Below are positions 25,476 through 37,210 of a DNA stretch of 64,000 nucleotides, in pieces. Source of the stretch: Hermodice carunculata. Lineage: Eukaryota; Annelida; Polychaeta; Eunicida; Amphinomidae. The notes under the pieces are model-generated. The model worked only from the letters and a program-made list of their open reading frames with translations. It searched no databases and was not told where the DNA came from. The first letter of the stretch is position 1. Each line of letters starts with the position of its first letter. The stretch covers positions 120,587,685 to 120,651,684 of the forward strand of contig OZ026613.1 of NCBI GenBank assembly GCA_964020975.1, given 5' to 3'. The position numbers and the translations under genes are program-made.

Positions 25476-26079
25476 GCATGTGAGTTCATAGGTCTCATTA
25501 ACAATTTGCAGTCAAACTGTTTTTGTTTTTTATTTTTGTTTTTTGTTTTTCTTTGATTGTTGAAATTAGTTGAAACCACTGAAGCAGACATTTCAGCACT
25601 AGCCAGATTTGGCTAGTTTCAGGAGAAAAACGTTAAATGAGCAATTTGAACGGACAACTAGCAATACATTCGCCGAAGTAAAAGTAGATTATGCCAGGTA
25701 TATTGTCATGAATGACAACATTCAACAGTGTGTCACCAATTTTGAGTTTAGAATGAGTTTGTTTAAATTAAAACTGAAAAAGGAAAGTTCTCCTGCACTT
25801 GGGGTACCATAACAGAATAGGGGAGAGCAAGAACACAAGCTTCTACTGCTGCCCTGTAGAGGGCATTTCAGTCATGAAGGGCTACAGTTGTGTATTCCCA
25901 TTACTTTTCATTGTAATCTACAGCTTAATAACTTAAAAAAACACTCGTTATAGAAACAACAAAATTTTTGTGTTAAAATTATGCACATAGCTGAAATGTT
26001 TACATAAATTTTATTCTTACAGCTTTAAAAGTAGTGTTTTAATTTGAGGCAAATTTAATATGCAATCCATTGGGAATAC

Positions 26080-26165
26080 ACATGTCCAGCCCTGAGGAAT
26101 TCTGTGTATTGGAAGGTGTTCTGCAGCAGAATACACAGATAATTGGTAATTGTGACCTATCCTAT
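26080..26165 (-). repeat. Dispersed repeat copy (AGGTCACAATTACCAATT type)
   Basis: Inverted third copy of the repeat at 908-1015 and 17653-17760. Confidence 0.5.
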
Positions 26166-26275
26166 TGAACAATAAACTAAGCAGATCTGTATCAGTGTCA
26201 ACTGTTGCTGGCGTCTGGCTACCAGGTGCTGCACAAGCTACTGACAGGGGCATGCTGGATGGGATGCAATGAGTA

Positions 26276-26362
26276 AATTCAAATTCAAATTCAAATTCAA
26301 ATTCAAAAACGTTCATTGAAACTTTTGTAAAGTTATTACAATAAGTGATTTCCAATGAACGT
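26276..26362 (-). repeat. (AAATTC)n tail with flanking hairpin
   Basis: Five AAATTC units (26276-26306). The next bases AACGTTCATTG (about 26309) pair with CAATGAACGT (about 26353) to form a hairpin. It could be a small retroposon end on the minus strand. Confidence 0.5.
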
Positions 26363-27504
26363 CATAAAAAATTAAAAATATAATAATGTGGTCAATTAAG
26401 GGCCGTCAGGTACAAACTATATACTAAATATGACTAGATGGTAGACAGGCATGCAATATAATACTGTCAGTATGCGTGGGAATCCCAGTGTAGGGGCCCT
26501 GTGGGGTATCCCAAACAATGACGTGTTACTGTCCAGGGCAACTCTTGTTGATGTACATGCGCATTAATGCACAGGGGCAATCTGAATGTTAACAAATGGC
26601 GTTTGTCCAGAAACCGTCTGAAAATAACCAAGTCAACCTAATCAGTGGTACAAGGAATGGAACCAACGCAAACCCGTTGAAATAAGCCAGTATATATTTG
26701 AATAGTATTGGATGGGTATGGGTCAATTTCTTGCAAACAGAACACATGGTTAGACCAGACGAAGCTAACTGTTACTGTCAAAATGCCAGCTTACAAGCTG
26801 TTGCCCTCGACAGGGCCAGAGTTGGACAAATTTGCTATGTACCCCTTTCGTTGTAATTGTATCCGGGGAAAATAAAGGCTCACTTTAGCAAGTAGCTAGA
26901 CACTTGATAAGGTGAACTGGGCACTGATAGAATATATAAGGTTAGCCACAATAGAGGCCATTGGAATGAACTGAAGGATTGGCACCTTGTGTAAATGTGG
27001 GAAGTTCGTTATGATAACGACAGTTGTCAAGTTGTGTTAGTATATTCAATATGTTGATCTTTGTGGTGGCTCCAGTAACTGGTGCTTTCTTGTGAGTTGG
27101 TATTACCAATGGGGAGAAAATAACAAAAAGGTCAATTCTTGAAAACATAATTTGGAAAAAGTCCTGAACCAAAAGGAGTATTTTACCAGGTCACCTGACA
27201 TGGCAAAATAATGACATGACTTTGCACATGGAAAGCTATCCCACAGCCAATACAAGGAGTCTTGTGATATAAATCTTTCACCATCAAGGGCTTGCTAAAA
27301 ATAGATCTAGGTCACTTAAGGTCATGTGACCCAGCTGCTATCTTGGATTTTTTTTGTTTTTCAGCAGGTCTGGTGTTGCATATGATGTGATCAATGTCTT
27401 GCCACCAAGAAGCTGCATGTTGTACATATGTGTGTATGTGTGTCTGTACATGCATGCATTCTGCGCATAGGTACATACATACATACATATACATACATAC
27501 ATAT
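26363..27504. other. No gene seen
   Basis: Unique-looking DNA. A 76-codon minus frame (26942-27172) and short frames near 27400 are unrecognised; the latter run into a (TACA)n tract at 27473-27501. Confidence 0.5.
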
Positions 27505-29145
27505 CTTTAGGACATATCATCAAAAGAAACTTCGATGAAAGCCGTTTTTGGCGAATGGTCTTATCGTCGAAGTGACAGTTTACCGGATAGACAAAAAGTC
27601 GAAAAAACATTTAGTCGAATGGACATTAAGTGGAATGGACATTTGGTTGAATTTTAGTCGAAATTTCGTTGTTGATTTGCTAGTCAATTAAGCATAGCAC
27701 AAGGGATGATTTGGACCATCACAGCCCCATGTATGGTGTATATTTGGTAACACAGGGTGGGTGCAACGCCAAACGTGCCATTCCCGTACCAAACTTTGGC
27801 ATTGCACAAATACCTGAAAAAAAAAAAAATGTTGTATTGGATTTAGGATCATAGGATGTCAGATACCTTGAAATATTTATCATAAATTTGAAGGATTTTA
27901 GAATTTCGGAAATACTTTAATAAAAAATCATAAATTGGACTTGAAGGATATAAGAATTTCGGAAATTCCTAAAAAAAAAGTTTATGGGCTTCAGATCATG
28001 TAATGTCAGATGACTGAAAACATATTTATTATAAATTTGAAGGATTTTCAAATTTGAGACTACTTACTAAAAACAACTATTTATCATATATTTATATATT
28101 TTCTATATTGCAAACACATTTATTAATTGTATTAATGCTTGTGTACCTATTCATTGAAATGAAATGAAGAAAAAAATTATGCTACCTAAGATTTCCCCAT
28201 ATGCAAAAGACAATAACTCTCCAATTCTCTGTTGGGATGTCACTCAGCAAAACTGGGCCCCGATGACAGTTTTTCACACAGTGTCATTTAGTTCCAATTC
28301 ATCCAAGGTGGATGGGAGAGGAGAAGTCTTCCTTCTCCGCTCTCTCTGAACCAATTTTTTTTCGGGTTGTTTCTTGGCATATAAACCCACGAAATGACTC
28401 CGGTATCGTGGCCAGTTCTCTGTTGACCAGCGAACCTGTGCACTCGTAAGACTGCCCGGCCTTCCGTTATGGTTACTGCTGAAGGAATTGAATCTTTGTG
28501 GCAGCCTGATCTGGTGCATGCGCATGGGCTCTACGTTCCCCTTTGAACTCGCAACCAATGGTTGTCAGACGATCCTGGTATTTTTTAACTTCACATCGCC
28601 AATATGATGTGACTTTCACATATTTCTCAAGGTTATAACGATATCGAAGATATGCCAGCTTTGGCTTTTTTTTTTGAAGACATGTAGTGAATCAACCCGT
28701 TACCGACACTGCCTGAGGCGGGACCGTCACCCCCTTCAGGCATGTTCAAACTGATATAGAAAATCGTGGGTTCGTATGACCAGTGAAATTCACAATTGAT
28801 CTAGTTTGTTCGACAAATCTGTTCAAAATACAAGTTATTAAGACAAATAAAGACAAAACAGGTGTGTGTATGGTGTTAATCATGTTTGATTATGCATAGT
28901 TTGGACAGATTGCCGAAAGACAATCGGCAACAATCATTTCCAGAACTCTTGGTGACACGCAAATTCATACATGTTTATTCGACCATGTGAGCTTTCAACA
29001 AACTGTTGTTTCGACCAAATTAGTATTCAACTAAGTGTGCATTCGACTAAATGGGCATTCACTTATGTGTATTTGCGATAATATGAGCATTCGACTGAAT
29101 GACCATTCAGTGAAACAGGATTTGACGATCTGTCCAAAAGCGTAC
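27505..29145. mobile_element. Foldback-type element with TIRs built of iterated subunits (about 1.64 kb)
   Basis: The left end TTTAGGACATATCATCAAA and the right end (RC) TTTTGGACAGATCGTCAAA match at about 16 of 19 bases. Inward of each, for about 150 bp, runs a series of units TTAGTCGAATGNNCATT (left 27580-27655, right 28975-29100 inverted), as in foldback elements. Both flanks are TACATACATAC microsatellite (27473-27501 and 29143-29155), so it went into a simple repeat. The interior has duplicated AAATTTGAAGGATTTTAGAATTT stretches (27880-28060) and an unrecognised 94-codon minus frame (28274-28558). No transposase recognised. Confidence 0.7.
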
Positions 29146-29194
29146 ATACATACAGACACAGACAGACAGACAGACAGATTTGGTTACTGTTTCA

Positions 29195-29320
29195 TTCATG
29201 GCTATTGACCCTTACCACCTTGAATTAAGGACTGAGTGAACAGCTTTCCTTGGTGTGGGTTTGTCGGGAAGTGCCCGACCCACACCACAGAAAGCTGTGG
29301 AACTAAGGCATGTTATAGGC
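29195..29320. mobile_element. Hairpin-core MITE relic
   Basis: The arm ACAGCTTTCCTTGGTGTGGG (29240-29259) pairs with CCCACACCACAGAAAGCTGT (about 29279-29298), with a second small stem TCGGG/CCCGA inside. The same family as 34510-34751, but with a different arm sequence beyond TTGG. Confidence 0.65.
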
Positions 29321-29670
29321 CTTAACAATTTTCAAACTGTTTCTCATTACTGTTGAAATCAGAAACAATGAAGGATACATGTGACCACAGTCAGTCAGGA
29401 CTGGTTTAGGTGGACACCGTTGACTTATTTTCCTCTAAGAAGAAGGGTGACTCTACCGGTATCTTTGGCTGTGCACTCTGTACCCAGCCAGAGCCCAGCA
29501 GAGAAGAACCAGGGCTTATAATGTAATGCAGATGATGATGCCATCCCACAAACCTAAGTGGTCCTGGCACAGAGATTAGCATGAAAAACAGGAAGTTTTG
29601 AGGTCTTCACTGGATTTTGAGCTGTTAAGGAATGTTTCCAGTCCACTGTGAAAACCAAAGAACCTGACAC

Positions 29671-29800
29671 CAGACAGGTACAGATATCTTCTTGTTTGTC
29701 TATCATGATACCAGGCAGGTACAGATATCTTCTTGTTTGTCTATCATGATACCAGGCAGGTACAGATATCTTGTTTGTCTATCACTGATATCAGACAAGG
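29671..29800. repeat. Minisatellite, 41-bp unit, 3 copies
   Basis: CAGGCAGGTACAGATATC...TTGTTTGTCTATCATGATAC starts at 29671, 29712 and 29753; the last copy is 4 bp shorter. Confidence 0.9.
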
Positions 29801-31040
29801 TTTGATGGCTCAGGTGGCACAGAGCTGGGTTAGTGTACTGTCCCGGTCCTGGGTTTGTACGAATATCACCAAATAACAAATGACTGCTTACAACTTCTGC
29901 AACATTTTCACAGATGCAAGAGTAATTAGGTAATCATGCATGATGACAGAATCATAGCTGCATGTGCACATTGTAACAAAAACCATTCTATACCAAAAAA
30001 AAAAAAACAAAAAAAAAAAAAAACAAAAAAAAAAAAAAAACCCCCAGGACAAACAAACTATGTTTTAATTGTGTGATTTAGTATATGTATATGAATAAGA
30101 AGTAAGTGGCTGGCCAGCCATGCACATAGGGAGGTTTGGGCGAGGCTGGCAGTACATAAACCTGGTATAAATAACAGCTACTATGTAAATGATACACCTA
30201 AAAACATACAAGTTAACCTAGTCAGGTGGTAATTAATATAATACATGTATACCCAGCAAGTGACCATATTGGTTCAATCACATAGGTGCATGGCTGTTAG
30301 ATATTGGAAACATTCCATAGCAATCTACTCAGGTCTACATGTTATTAGGATCCAGCAGCCAATGATAAAGTACAATAATCTGCTAACCATTATGATATAT
30401 AAAGATAAAATGCAGCAAAGCTGTATAATTTTACAGAAGACATTATTCATGTATATAATGATCCGTATTACCATATGATTGTTTACATTTACAGAGAGTG
30501 GTTTCAACAGCATATAAGATGCGACTGTCCACATGGTCATCAAAGGGATAAAGCCAGCGGCACAGTTCCTCTCTGCCCCTTGAAGTAACCCTTGACCCAC
30601 CAGCTTTCCTTTGCTGCCTCCCCCCCCCCCCCCCCGGCACCCAATGCATGTCAATTAAGGAAAGCTGTTGACTTGGGGCTTATTTTTTTCTTAGATAAAA
30701 ACATTGAAGGAAGTAACATGACCAGCCTCTGGTTTGGGCTGGTGTCAGGGGAGGTTATTTGCGTGCAGTATTCAGTTTGATACCAGGCAGATTATAATTG
30801 AAACATTGTGACAATCACAGCAGATCTGTGTGGTGTCCATAGCCTGCTGTCTTTTCCTGAAAATGATTTTTTTTTTTTGCTGCTATGGGGAGATTTAGTA
30901 TTTTTAAACCCCCCCAAAAAATGAATAAATAAAATAAAGAAGTAAACTGATTTTTCCTAAGGTAGATTGTCCCAAACAGGCAAAATATGTACTGAAGGGT
31001 TCAAAGGTTAAGGCCAAAAAGACTTGCCAAACAAGGTAGA
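29801..31040. other. No gene seen; one hairpin-core fragment
   Basis: An A-rich block lies at 29995-30041. At 30601-30667 CAGCTTTCCTT and AAGGAAAGCTG flank a poly-C run, a further copy of the hairpin-core family. No coding signal. Confidence 0.5.
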
Positions 31041-31475
31041 CTTATGGCTGTATGGGAAGGGAGACTTGGCAATCATGGCTGTACAGGAAGGGAGACTTGG
31101 CAGGCATTGTTGGACAGGAAGGGAGACTTGGCAGGCATGTTTGTACAGGAAGGGAGACTTGGCAGGCATTGTTGGACAGGAAGGGAGACTTGGCAGGCAT
31201 GGCTGTACAAGAAGGGAGGCTAGGCAGGCATTGTTGGACAGGAAGGGAGACTTGGCAGGCATGGCTGTATAGGAAGGGAGACTTGGCAGGCATGGTTGTA
31301 CAGGAAGCAGGGCTATAATTTCAGCAAGAACCCGAGAATCTGTTCTCGTAAAGATTCTCCTAAACTTGTCTTTCTTTAAAAAAACTAATTGACAAAAATC
31401 CAAATAGATTCTCGCAAAATTTTGTGAAATTCTGGCTTTGAGAAGGGAGCATTGGCAGGAATGACTGTACCAGGA
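31041..31475. repeat. Minisatellite, 31-bp unit, about 9 copies, split by a MITE
   Basis: Unit TGTACAGGAAGGGAGACTTG then GCAGGCATGGC. Copies run 31041-31307 and a final degenerate copy resumes at 31441-31475 (AGAAGGGAGCATTGGCAGG), after the insertion at 31308-31440. Confidence 0.93.
31308..31440. mobile_element. 133-bp MITE inserted in the 31-bp array
   Basis: The left end CAGGGCTATAATTTCA and right end (RC) CAAAGCCAGAATTTCA are imperfect TIRs. Flanks GGAAG (31303-31307) and AGAAG (31441-31445) fit an aged 5-bp target duplication. Because array units lie on both sides, the empty site is known. CAG...CTG-type ends suggest a hAT relative. Confidence 0.7.
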
Positions 31476-34400
31476 GGAAAGTATAAGCACACACTGCTGC
31501 AACAGAAGCTTTGACAAAGAAATGGATGTAGAAAAACCATCCATCTGATGTCATACATCTCTGAATGGACATTTTTTCAGTAATTGAAGTAAGCACAGAG
31601 TGTCTGACATGAGTGTGAACCTTGGGCATCAGGGAGGAAGTGCATTTTACATGTTCTGGGCAGGTATTTCCTGGCTGTCTCTACCTGTCCAGTGGACCAT
31701 ACCTCACACTGCTAATGCATATTGACTGCTTCCCATCTGTCTCGCCAACCAGCTTCTAAGAGGGTAACAGTTTGGTATTTTGTGGGGTTATGGTCAAGCT
31801 GTCTCTGTGGCGACATTTTATTGAAGCATTTGTGTCTTTTCAAAATTGTGTCCATCCAATCTGTGTCTCAAAATAGAAACAAAAACAGATGGGCTGCACA
31901 GCATTGTTCATCAGGAAGTACACAGATATGTGTACATGCACTTTGTCCTTAAATAAGGAAACATTTAAAAAAAGCTTTTCTGGTTTTCTTCAGTTGTGGT
32001 ATTTTACATTAGATTTGTTTATGAAAATTGAGGAAGACCAGAACAAAAGCAAAAATTGCCTGCATGACAGACCAGGCTTGATGACCTGAGGTCATCAGTT
32101 GAGGGAAGTAGAGGAAACATGAAATATAGCTTGCTTGACCCTTTCTTGCTCAAACGCCCCAAAGAGCCTAAATGTAAATTGTCATCTGCCTTAACATTTC
32201 TACTTAAATTTTTTGTTGCCAGAAAAAATATTTGCTGAGACTTGTATGTAAGACCATTCATGATGGCATGCCCAATGTCAAGAGCTTTTGTTGGCACAGC
32301 TGGAAGGAATGCGTTCAACCCACACCAAGGAAAGCTATTGACTCAGTCATACTCTGACCAGGAATGGGTTGAAATCGGGATGTGGGACATGCAGGTAAAT
32401 ATGTACTCACAACACAGACTTAAAATCCTATGAATGGCACATTATACCTTTACAGTGGTCTCTGTCTTGAAAGACCAGCTGTCCTTAAGGATCACCTTTT
32501 CAAGATCATTGTTCTTGCTCTGTTATTTATATCTTCTGTGAGAGACCACGTTTTAAGAGGCGACAATTTGGTCATCCTTAGTTAGTGGTCGTTGGAGACA
32601 AGTTTTACCAGAGTTCTAATTCAGCTGGCATAAAACAAGGAAGAAACTGGAATCCAGATGAATGAATTAAAAGTGTGCCTAGTTTGAAACATTTTGTTTA
32701 TTGGAAGCCAAACGATGTCCAGACTGTTGGCTTGGGTGGCCCTTGCTCACCTCTCTCCCAAATACTTAAGGAGAATTTTGACTCAAGATTGGCTGGAAGA
32801 TATTCATGTAAGGCATCAACCACTAGAAATAGCGAGATAGTGGTCATGGTGTTGTTCAGATGCTTGAGACATTTGGAGCAAGTAGTTAAACCAGAGGTCC
32901 ATTGAAAAAATGGCATTACAGAATACAGTTGACCCTGATGGGGTCACAGGTCATGGTGGACAAGTTTTTTTTTTTTAAAGCCTGATTCCATGATTCAAGA
33001 TGATTGCCGAACTCAAAAATTCATTTCAGAATTCTGATAAACAAGTGAAAAAAAAGTTTTTACAGGATGAAATTATAGATAAATCTAGGATGAGTAAATT
33101 TTAATCTTTTGTTAACTTATTCATGTATCAAGTAAAGATATAAAAGAGTTGATAGTACATCTGCTGTATGGATCCCTATTTAATAAAATTGACCGTGACA
33201 GGTTAGAGAGTATACATGATCAAGTCTAGCAGGGAACCAGACTAAATGTGAGGGGCTGAGTGTCAGGTTGTGCATCAAGTAATCTATGTATAAAATAAAT
33301 AGTCGTTTGCTTCCTTTGATACTTTCTTTAAAATCAAAAACTCTCAAAATAAAAATTTGGACAATTGTAATTTCCAACTGTAAATTTTCATTGGTATGGT
33401 TTCTATGAAATCTCTATAAATAAATCATGAGTGTTCAAAGGTTGCAAAACAAAAGGGCTCTACCTGTCACAGGACTCTCTCTTATCATATCAATGCCCTT
33501 CAGGTAGGCCCAACCTTATTCCTACGAGGAAGTCACCCTAAGGGATGGTCACTAGCACAGTGATTTATTCAACTCAGTCAACTGGGCGACCATCAGTTTT
33601 ATGCACTGAAATGGTGGGGTGTTAACTGGAGAAATCAGTTTGTGATAAACTACATTAATGATAAAAAGAGGCAAAAAGCATGTGAGATGTCACTGTCACT
33701 TCGCCCCACTGCCATGTACATGTTCTGTTTGGCTGCACTTGGTGACTTGCAGTTGTGGCATCTCATTGGTGATCTGGCAGATATGGTATCACATGAATTG
33801 AAAATTGAATCAACCAGTAAGAAAAGCTGTATGATATATAAGTACTTTTGATTTAATTCCTGCATGTATTGATGCATAGCTCTAAAGGGGTTAATTTACT
33901 GATGACGTTGAAAGACCAAGGGAAATTTTGTATGCAGGAGAGATTCTTGAATGTTCACTGAAACTGGGCATGCCATGAAAATGAAAGGTCCAAGCAGTCC
34001 AGAGCTTAAACACAGTTTGCATTCTAGCACTATGGTGCTTTGCATAAACTCTGCTGAGAACAAGGTTTGTTCTGCCATGCAATGCATGCAAATCCAAGCA
34101 CACTTTTACAGACATTAGTATTGATATATTCAATGTGCATTTTAACTATCCAAAGATATGGCTAAGTGGTGATCCTGCATATTTCCTTCCAATCATATTT
34201 ATGTTTTTTTAATGTAATCTAAGAATGAAGTTGTCTGTATGACTTTCACAGTATTTTTAAAGTCCAGCGTGATGAGATCAGAATGTCACCAAAACAATTG
34301 CACTGCAGTCAAATTATCACGAGCCTTTCCATGGAGTGATCCTTGAATGAATGAATGTGATTGGACCTAAGACACCAACTCCGTTATCGGCCCAGTTGCA

Positions 34401-34505
34401 GTAGATGTCAACCCTTGTATTTTGAAATGCCCCGGCACCTGCAGGATAATGGGTGCCCCAGACAAAGGTCCTTCTCCAGCACATTGTATGCCAGACTGGC
34501 CTTCA
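31476..34505. other. About 3 kb without a supported gene
   Basis: Contains a hairpin-core repeat at 32130-32370 and a stretch at 32450-32610 with several GAGACCAC/GTGGTC motifs in both orientations, probably a MITE. The open frames of 60-99 codons look like chance. Confidence 0.5.
32130..32370. mobile_element. Hairpin-core MITE relic
   Basis: It shares TAAATGTAAATTGTCATC and ACCAAGGAAAGCTATTGACTCAGTC with 34510-34751 in the same order and spacing. Its left hairpin arm (AGAGCTTTTGTTGGCAC) has drifted from its right arm. Confidence 0.6.
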
Positions 34506-34509
34506 ACTT

Positions 34510-34751
34510 TTAACTCTTTGCCACACAAATCATCCAAAAGCTATATGTAAATTGTCATCAGCTTAGATATTTTCTCTTAAATTCCTTGTTTATATATCAC
34601 ATATATCTATATGATATATATATATTTTTTGGAATTGTAAATAAGATATGTGATGATGGCACATTGCAGGTCAGCAGCTTTCCTTGGCACAAGTTGGCCT
34701 GTGCCAAGGAAAGCTATTTAATCAGTCTTATTGTGACCCGGAAAGAGTTAA
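34510..34751. mobile_element. TTAA MITE with perfect internal hairpin (242 bp)
   Basis: The ends TTAACTCTTTGCC and (RC) TTAACTCTTTCC form short TIRs inside TTAA target sites. The internal arms CAGCTTTCCTTGGCAC (34675-34690) and GTGCCAAGGAAAGCT (34701-34715) pair over 15 bases with a 10-nt loop. A TTAA site and C/TCTTT ends are typical of piggyBac-like MITEs; no transposase is present. Confidence 0.75.
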
Positions 34752-35164
34752 TAAAGATGAAAGTCCAGCTCATGGCGTGAGAAAAGTTGACCTGGAGTAT
34801 AATGCCAGAGCTGCAGATTTATGACTGACTGTATTTGTGCAGAAGCTGACGCCTGGAGCAGTGAAACTGTCAGCTGCTGGGTCCAGTACAGTGGCATTAA
34901 TTGGCTGTGATCAAAGGCCACAGAGCACACATATAGTGGCAACCTGTTGCTTTGGAAGTTTGCCCTGCTGCTTGGGCACTAATGAAATACCTGTCATCAC
35001 AGGAACAGTGCAGCCCATCCACTTAGCCCTCACACTCAAACACACGTCTGAAGATTGTGCTTTTCATGGAAAAGACAAGTTTAAGCAGATCAGACAAAAT
35101 TGGCATTGAAGCACATGTATGTGAGATTGAAAGTGGGATGAGTTGTTTGTCACAAACCTGGGCC

Positions 35165-35255
35165 TTAAACCCTTTCCTCCTTGAATAAAGACAGAGACAA
35201 CAGCTTCCCCTTGGCAAAGTGCCCAACTCAAGGCAAGGAAAACTATTGACCTGGG
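35165..35255. mobile_element. Hairpin-core MITE relic
   Basis: CAGCTTCCCCTTGGC (35201-35215) and AAGGCAAGGAAAACTATTGAC (about 35230) are the two weakened arms; CCTTGAATAAAGACAG at 35179 matches the 5' neighbour seen in other copies. Confidence 0.5.
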
Positions 35256-35274
35256 TCATATTGTCTTGCTAGAT

Positions 35275-35385
35275 CTCATACATATAAGATGTATATAATT
35301 CTTATGATATACATCTTAATAAGATGTATATAATACATCTTATTAAGATGTATATCATTAAGATGTATTAAATAATTCTTATGCA
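35275..35385. repeat. AT-rich nested palindromes of AAGATGTATAT
   Basis: Direct and inverted copies of AAGATGTATAT alternate, including the perfect palindrome ATACATCTTAATAAGATGTAT minus its central base pairs. Cruciform-prone. Confidence 0.8.
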
Positions 35386-35555
35386 AGTCAAAATTGTTTT
35401 TCATTACTGCTGAATTTAGTTGAAAACATTAAAACAAACATCTAGCATGTAACCACCATTTGGTTTTGGCTGGTTGGGGGGGGGGGCGGTGCGGGGGGGA
35501 GGGTAGACGGGTTAAAGTGGGCTTCATTGGGCTGTGTCAAACTTTACAAGAGATG

Positions 35556-35910
35556 AAAAAGAAGGAACTTGCTCCTGCATTACAGACCATAAAAATTAAG
35601 GAGAGAGCACCTGCATTACAAACTGGGAAAGTGAAGATGAGAGTACCTGCATTACAGACTGGATACATGAAGGAGAGAGCACCTGCATTACAGACTGGAT
35701 ACATGAAGGATAGAGTACCTGCATTACAAACTGGGAAAGTGAAGATGAGAGTACCTGCAATACAGACTGGATACATGAAGGAGAGAGCACCTGCATTACA
35801 GACTGGATACATGAAGGAGAGAGCACCTGCATTACAGACTGGATACATGAAGGAGAGAGCACCTGCAGTACAGACTGGATACATGAAGGAGAGCACTTGC
35901 AGTACCAGGG
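35556..35910. repeat. Minisatellite, 36-bp unit, about 9-10 copies
   Basis: The unit alternates two variants, ATACATGAAGGAGAGAGCAC and GGAAAGTGAAGATGAGAGTAC, each followed by CTGCATTACAGACTGG. The variant order (A-B-A-A'-B-A-A-A) suggests duplication of multi-unit blocks. Because 36 is a multiple of three the frame stays open on both strands (12-residue periodicity); I regard the 193-codon frame as non-coding since no promoter, splice site or family supports it. Confidence 0.9.
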
Positions 35911-36203
35911 ATGAGCCTGTTCAGGGAATTCCAGGATTTCAGGGAATTTTGTGTCATAGACGTACAGAAATTCCTGGATTTCTGGTTGAACTTATAAAGA
36001 AAGTTACATTTTTCCCCCTCTCAAATGTTGTTTTTCACTGAGGATGAGTACTTTATGTACTTTCAGGGAATTTTTTCCTTGGTCAGGCCCATGTCTGCAG
36101 TACAGACTGGAAAAGTTTGAGGAGAGCACCTGCAATACAGATTAGTTTTGCAATGGGACACAAGATCCAACAAACAACTATAAAGTATTAAAAGATTGGA
36201 GAG

Positions 36204-36273
36204 TGAAAGGGTTAAGCATTGGGTTAAAGGGTTAAGCATTGGGTTAAAGGGTTAAGCATTGGGTTAAAGGGTT
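36204..36273. repeat. Minisatellite, 20-bp unit, 3.5 copies
   Basis: AGGGTTAAGCATTGGGTTAA repeated. Its GGGTTAA core is like the ends of the TTAA MITEs nearby, so it may have grown from one. Confidence 0.9.
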
Positions 36274-36756
36274 AACCTGTTCATTAAGCTTGATGAAGGC
36301 TGTAACATACAAGATTGGTGAGTAAAAGGATTAACCCATTCATGGGGCTTGATGGAGCATGTTTCATTTTTTTCTTTTATTGAGACAATACCCAGGCAGC
36401 TGGACACCAACATGACACAATGCACTGAATTTTAAGAGATTGGGAATGAAGAATACTTTTGAATAAAACTTTGACTGTCCCACTGACTTTGAAGTAAAAA
36501 ATAAAGAAATGGTAAATTAAGTCATAAAGAATTGATGATATACTCACTGTAGGCAGAAACTGTCATAGGAAAAAGGAAAGGAAAAACATATTCGTTTTTG
36601 ATGGAATTGGATGCTGTATATTCGGACACAAGATTCCCAGAGCATCAATGTCTGTAAGAGATTCTAATCATGAATGTTAAATATATTTTTTTTTGTCTTG
36701 TGATGCAAAATCTAGGCAGTAAGTAACTACACTGTAAATGTACAACCAGAGGTTGA

Positions 36757-37130
36757 GACTGAGAGGGTTAACACTTGACTGACATGGGGTGTATATTGTG
36801 GTGAGGGAGGCAGGCAGCTATAGAGCCTGCCGGACTGAGAGGGTTAATATTTCATTGACATGGGGTGTATATTTGGGTAAGGGAGGCAGACAGCTATAGA
36901 GACTGCCGGACTGAGAGGGTTAATATTTCATTGACATGGGGTGTATATTTGGGTAAGGGAGGCAGACAGCTATAGAGACTGCCGGACTGAGAGGGTTAAT
37001 ATTTCATTGACATGGGGTGTATATTTGGGTGAGGGAGGCAGGCAGCTGTAGAGGCTGCCGGACTGAGAGGGTTAATACTTCACTGATGTGGGGTATATAT
37101 TGGGGTAATGGAAGCACGCAGGAGTGTGGG
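36757..37130. repeat. Minisatellite, 76-bp unit, about 5 copies
   Basis: Units start at 36757, 36833, 36909, 36985 and 37061 (GACTGAGAGGGTTAATATTT...). The second to fourth are almost identical, while the outer ones are more diverged. Confidence 0.95.
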
Positions 37131-37210
37131 GGGGTGTATATTGGGGTAATGGAAGCACGCAGGAGTGTGGGGGGTGTATATTGGGGTAAGGGAAGCAGGC
37201 AGCTGTAGAG
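37085..37210. repeat. Nested minisatellite, about 40-bp unit, 3 copies
   Basis: TGTATATTGGGGTAATGGAA then GCACGCAGGAGTGTGGGGGG. It arises from the TGTATATTTGGGTAAGGGAGG half of the 76-bp unit, so a secondary amplification started inside the last unit of the previous array. Confidence 0.9.

Noticed and set aside
29797-29875. tRNA-like A/B boxes (TGGCTCAGGTGG, GGGTTTGTACGA)
   Set aside because: The B box is a poor match and no stems pair; unlike 18548 and 52100 it was not called a SINE.
35460-36041. 193-codon frame with 12-residue repeats (ERAPALQTGYMK)
   Set aside because: The 36-bp unit keeps the frame; the minus strand is equally open, and the edges run into G-rich and non-coding DNA.
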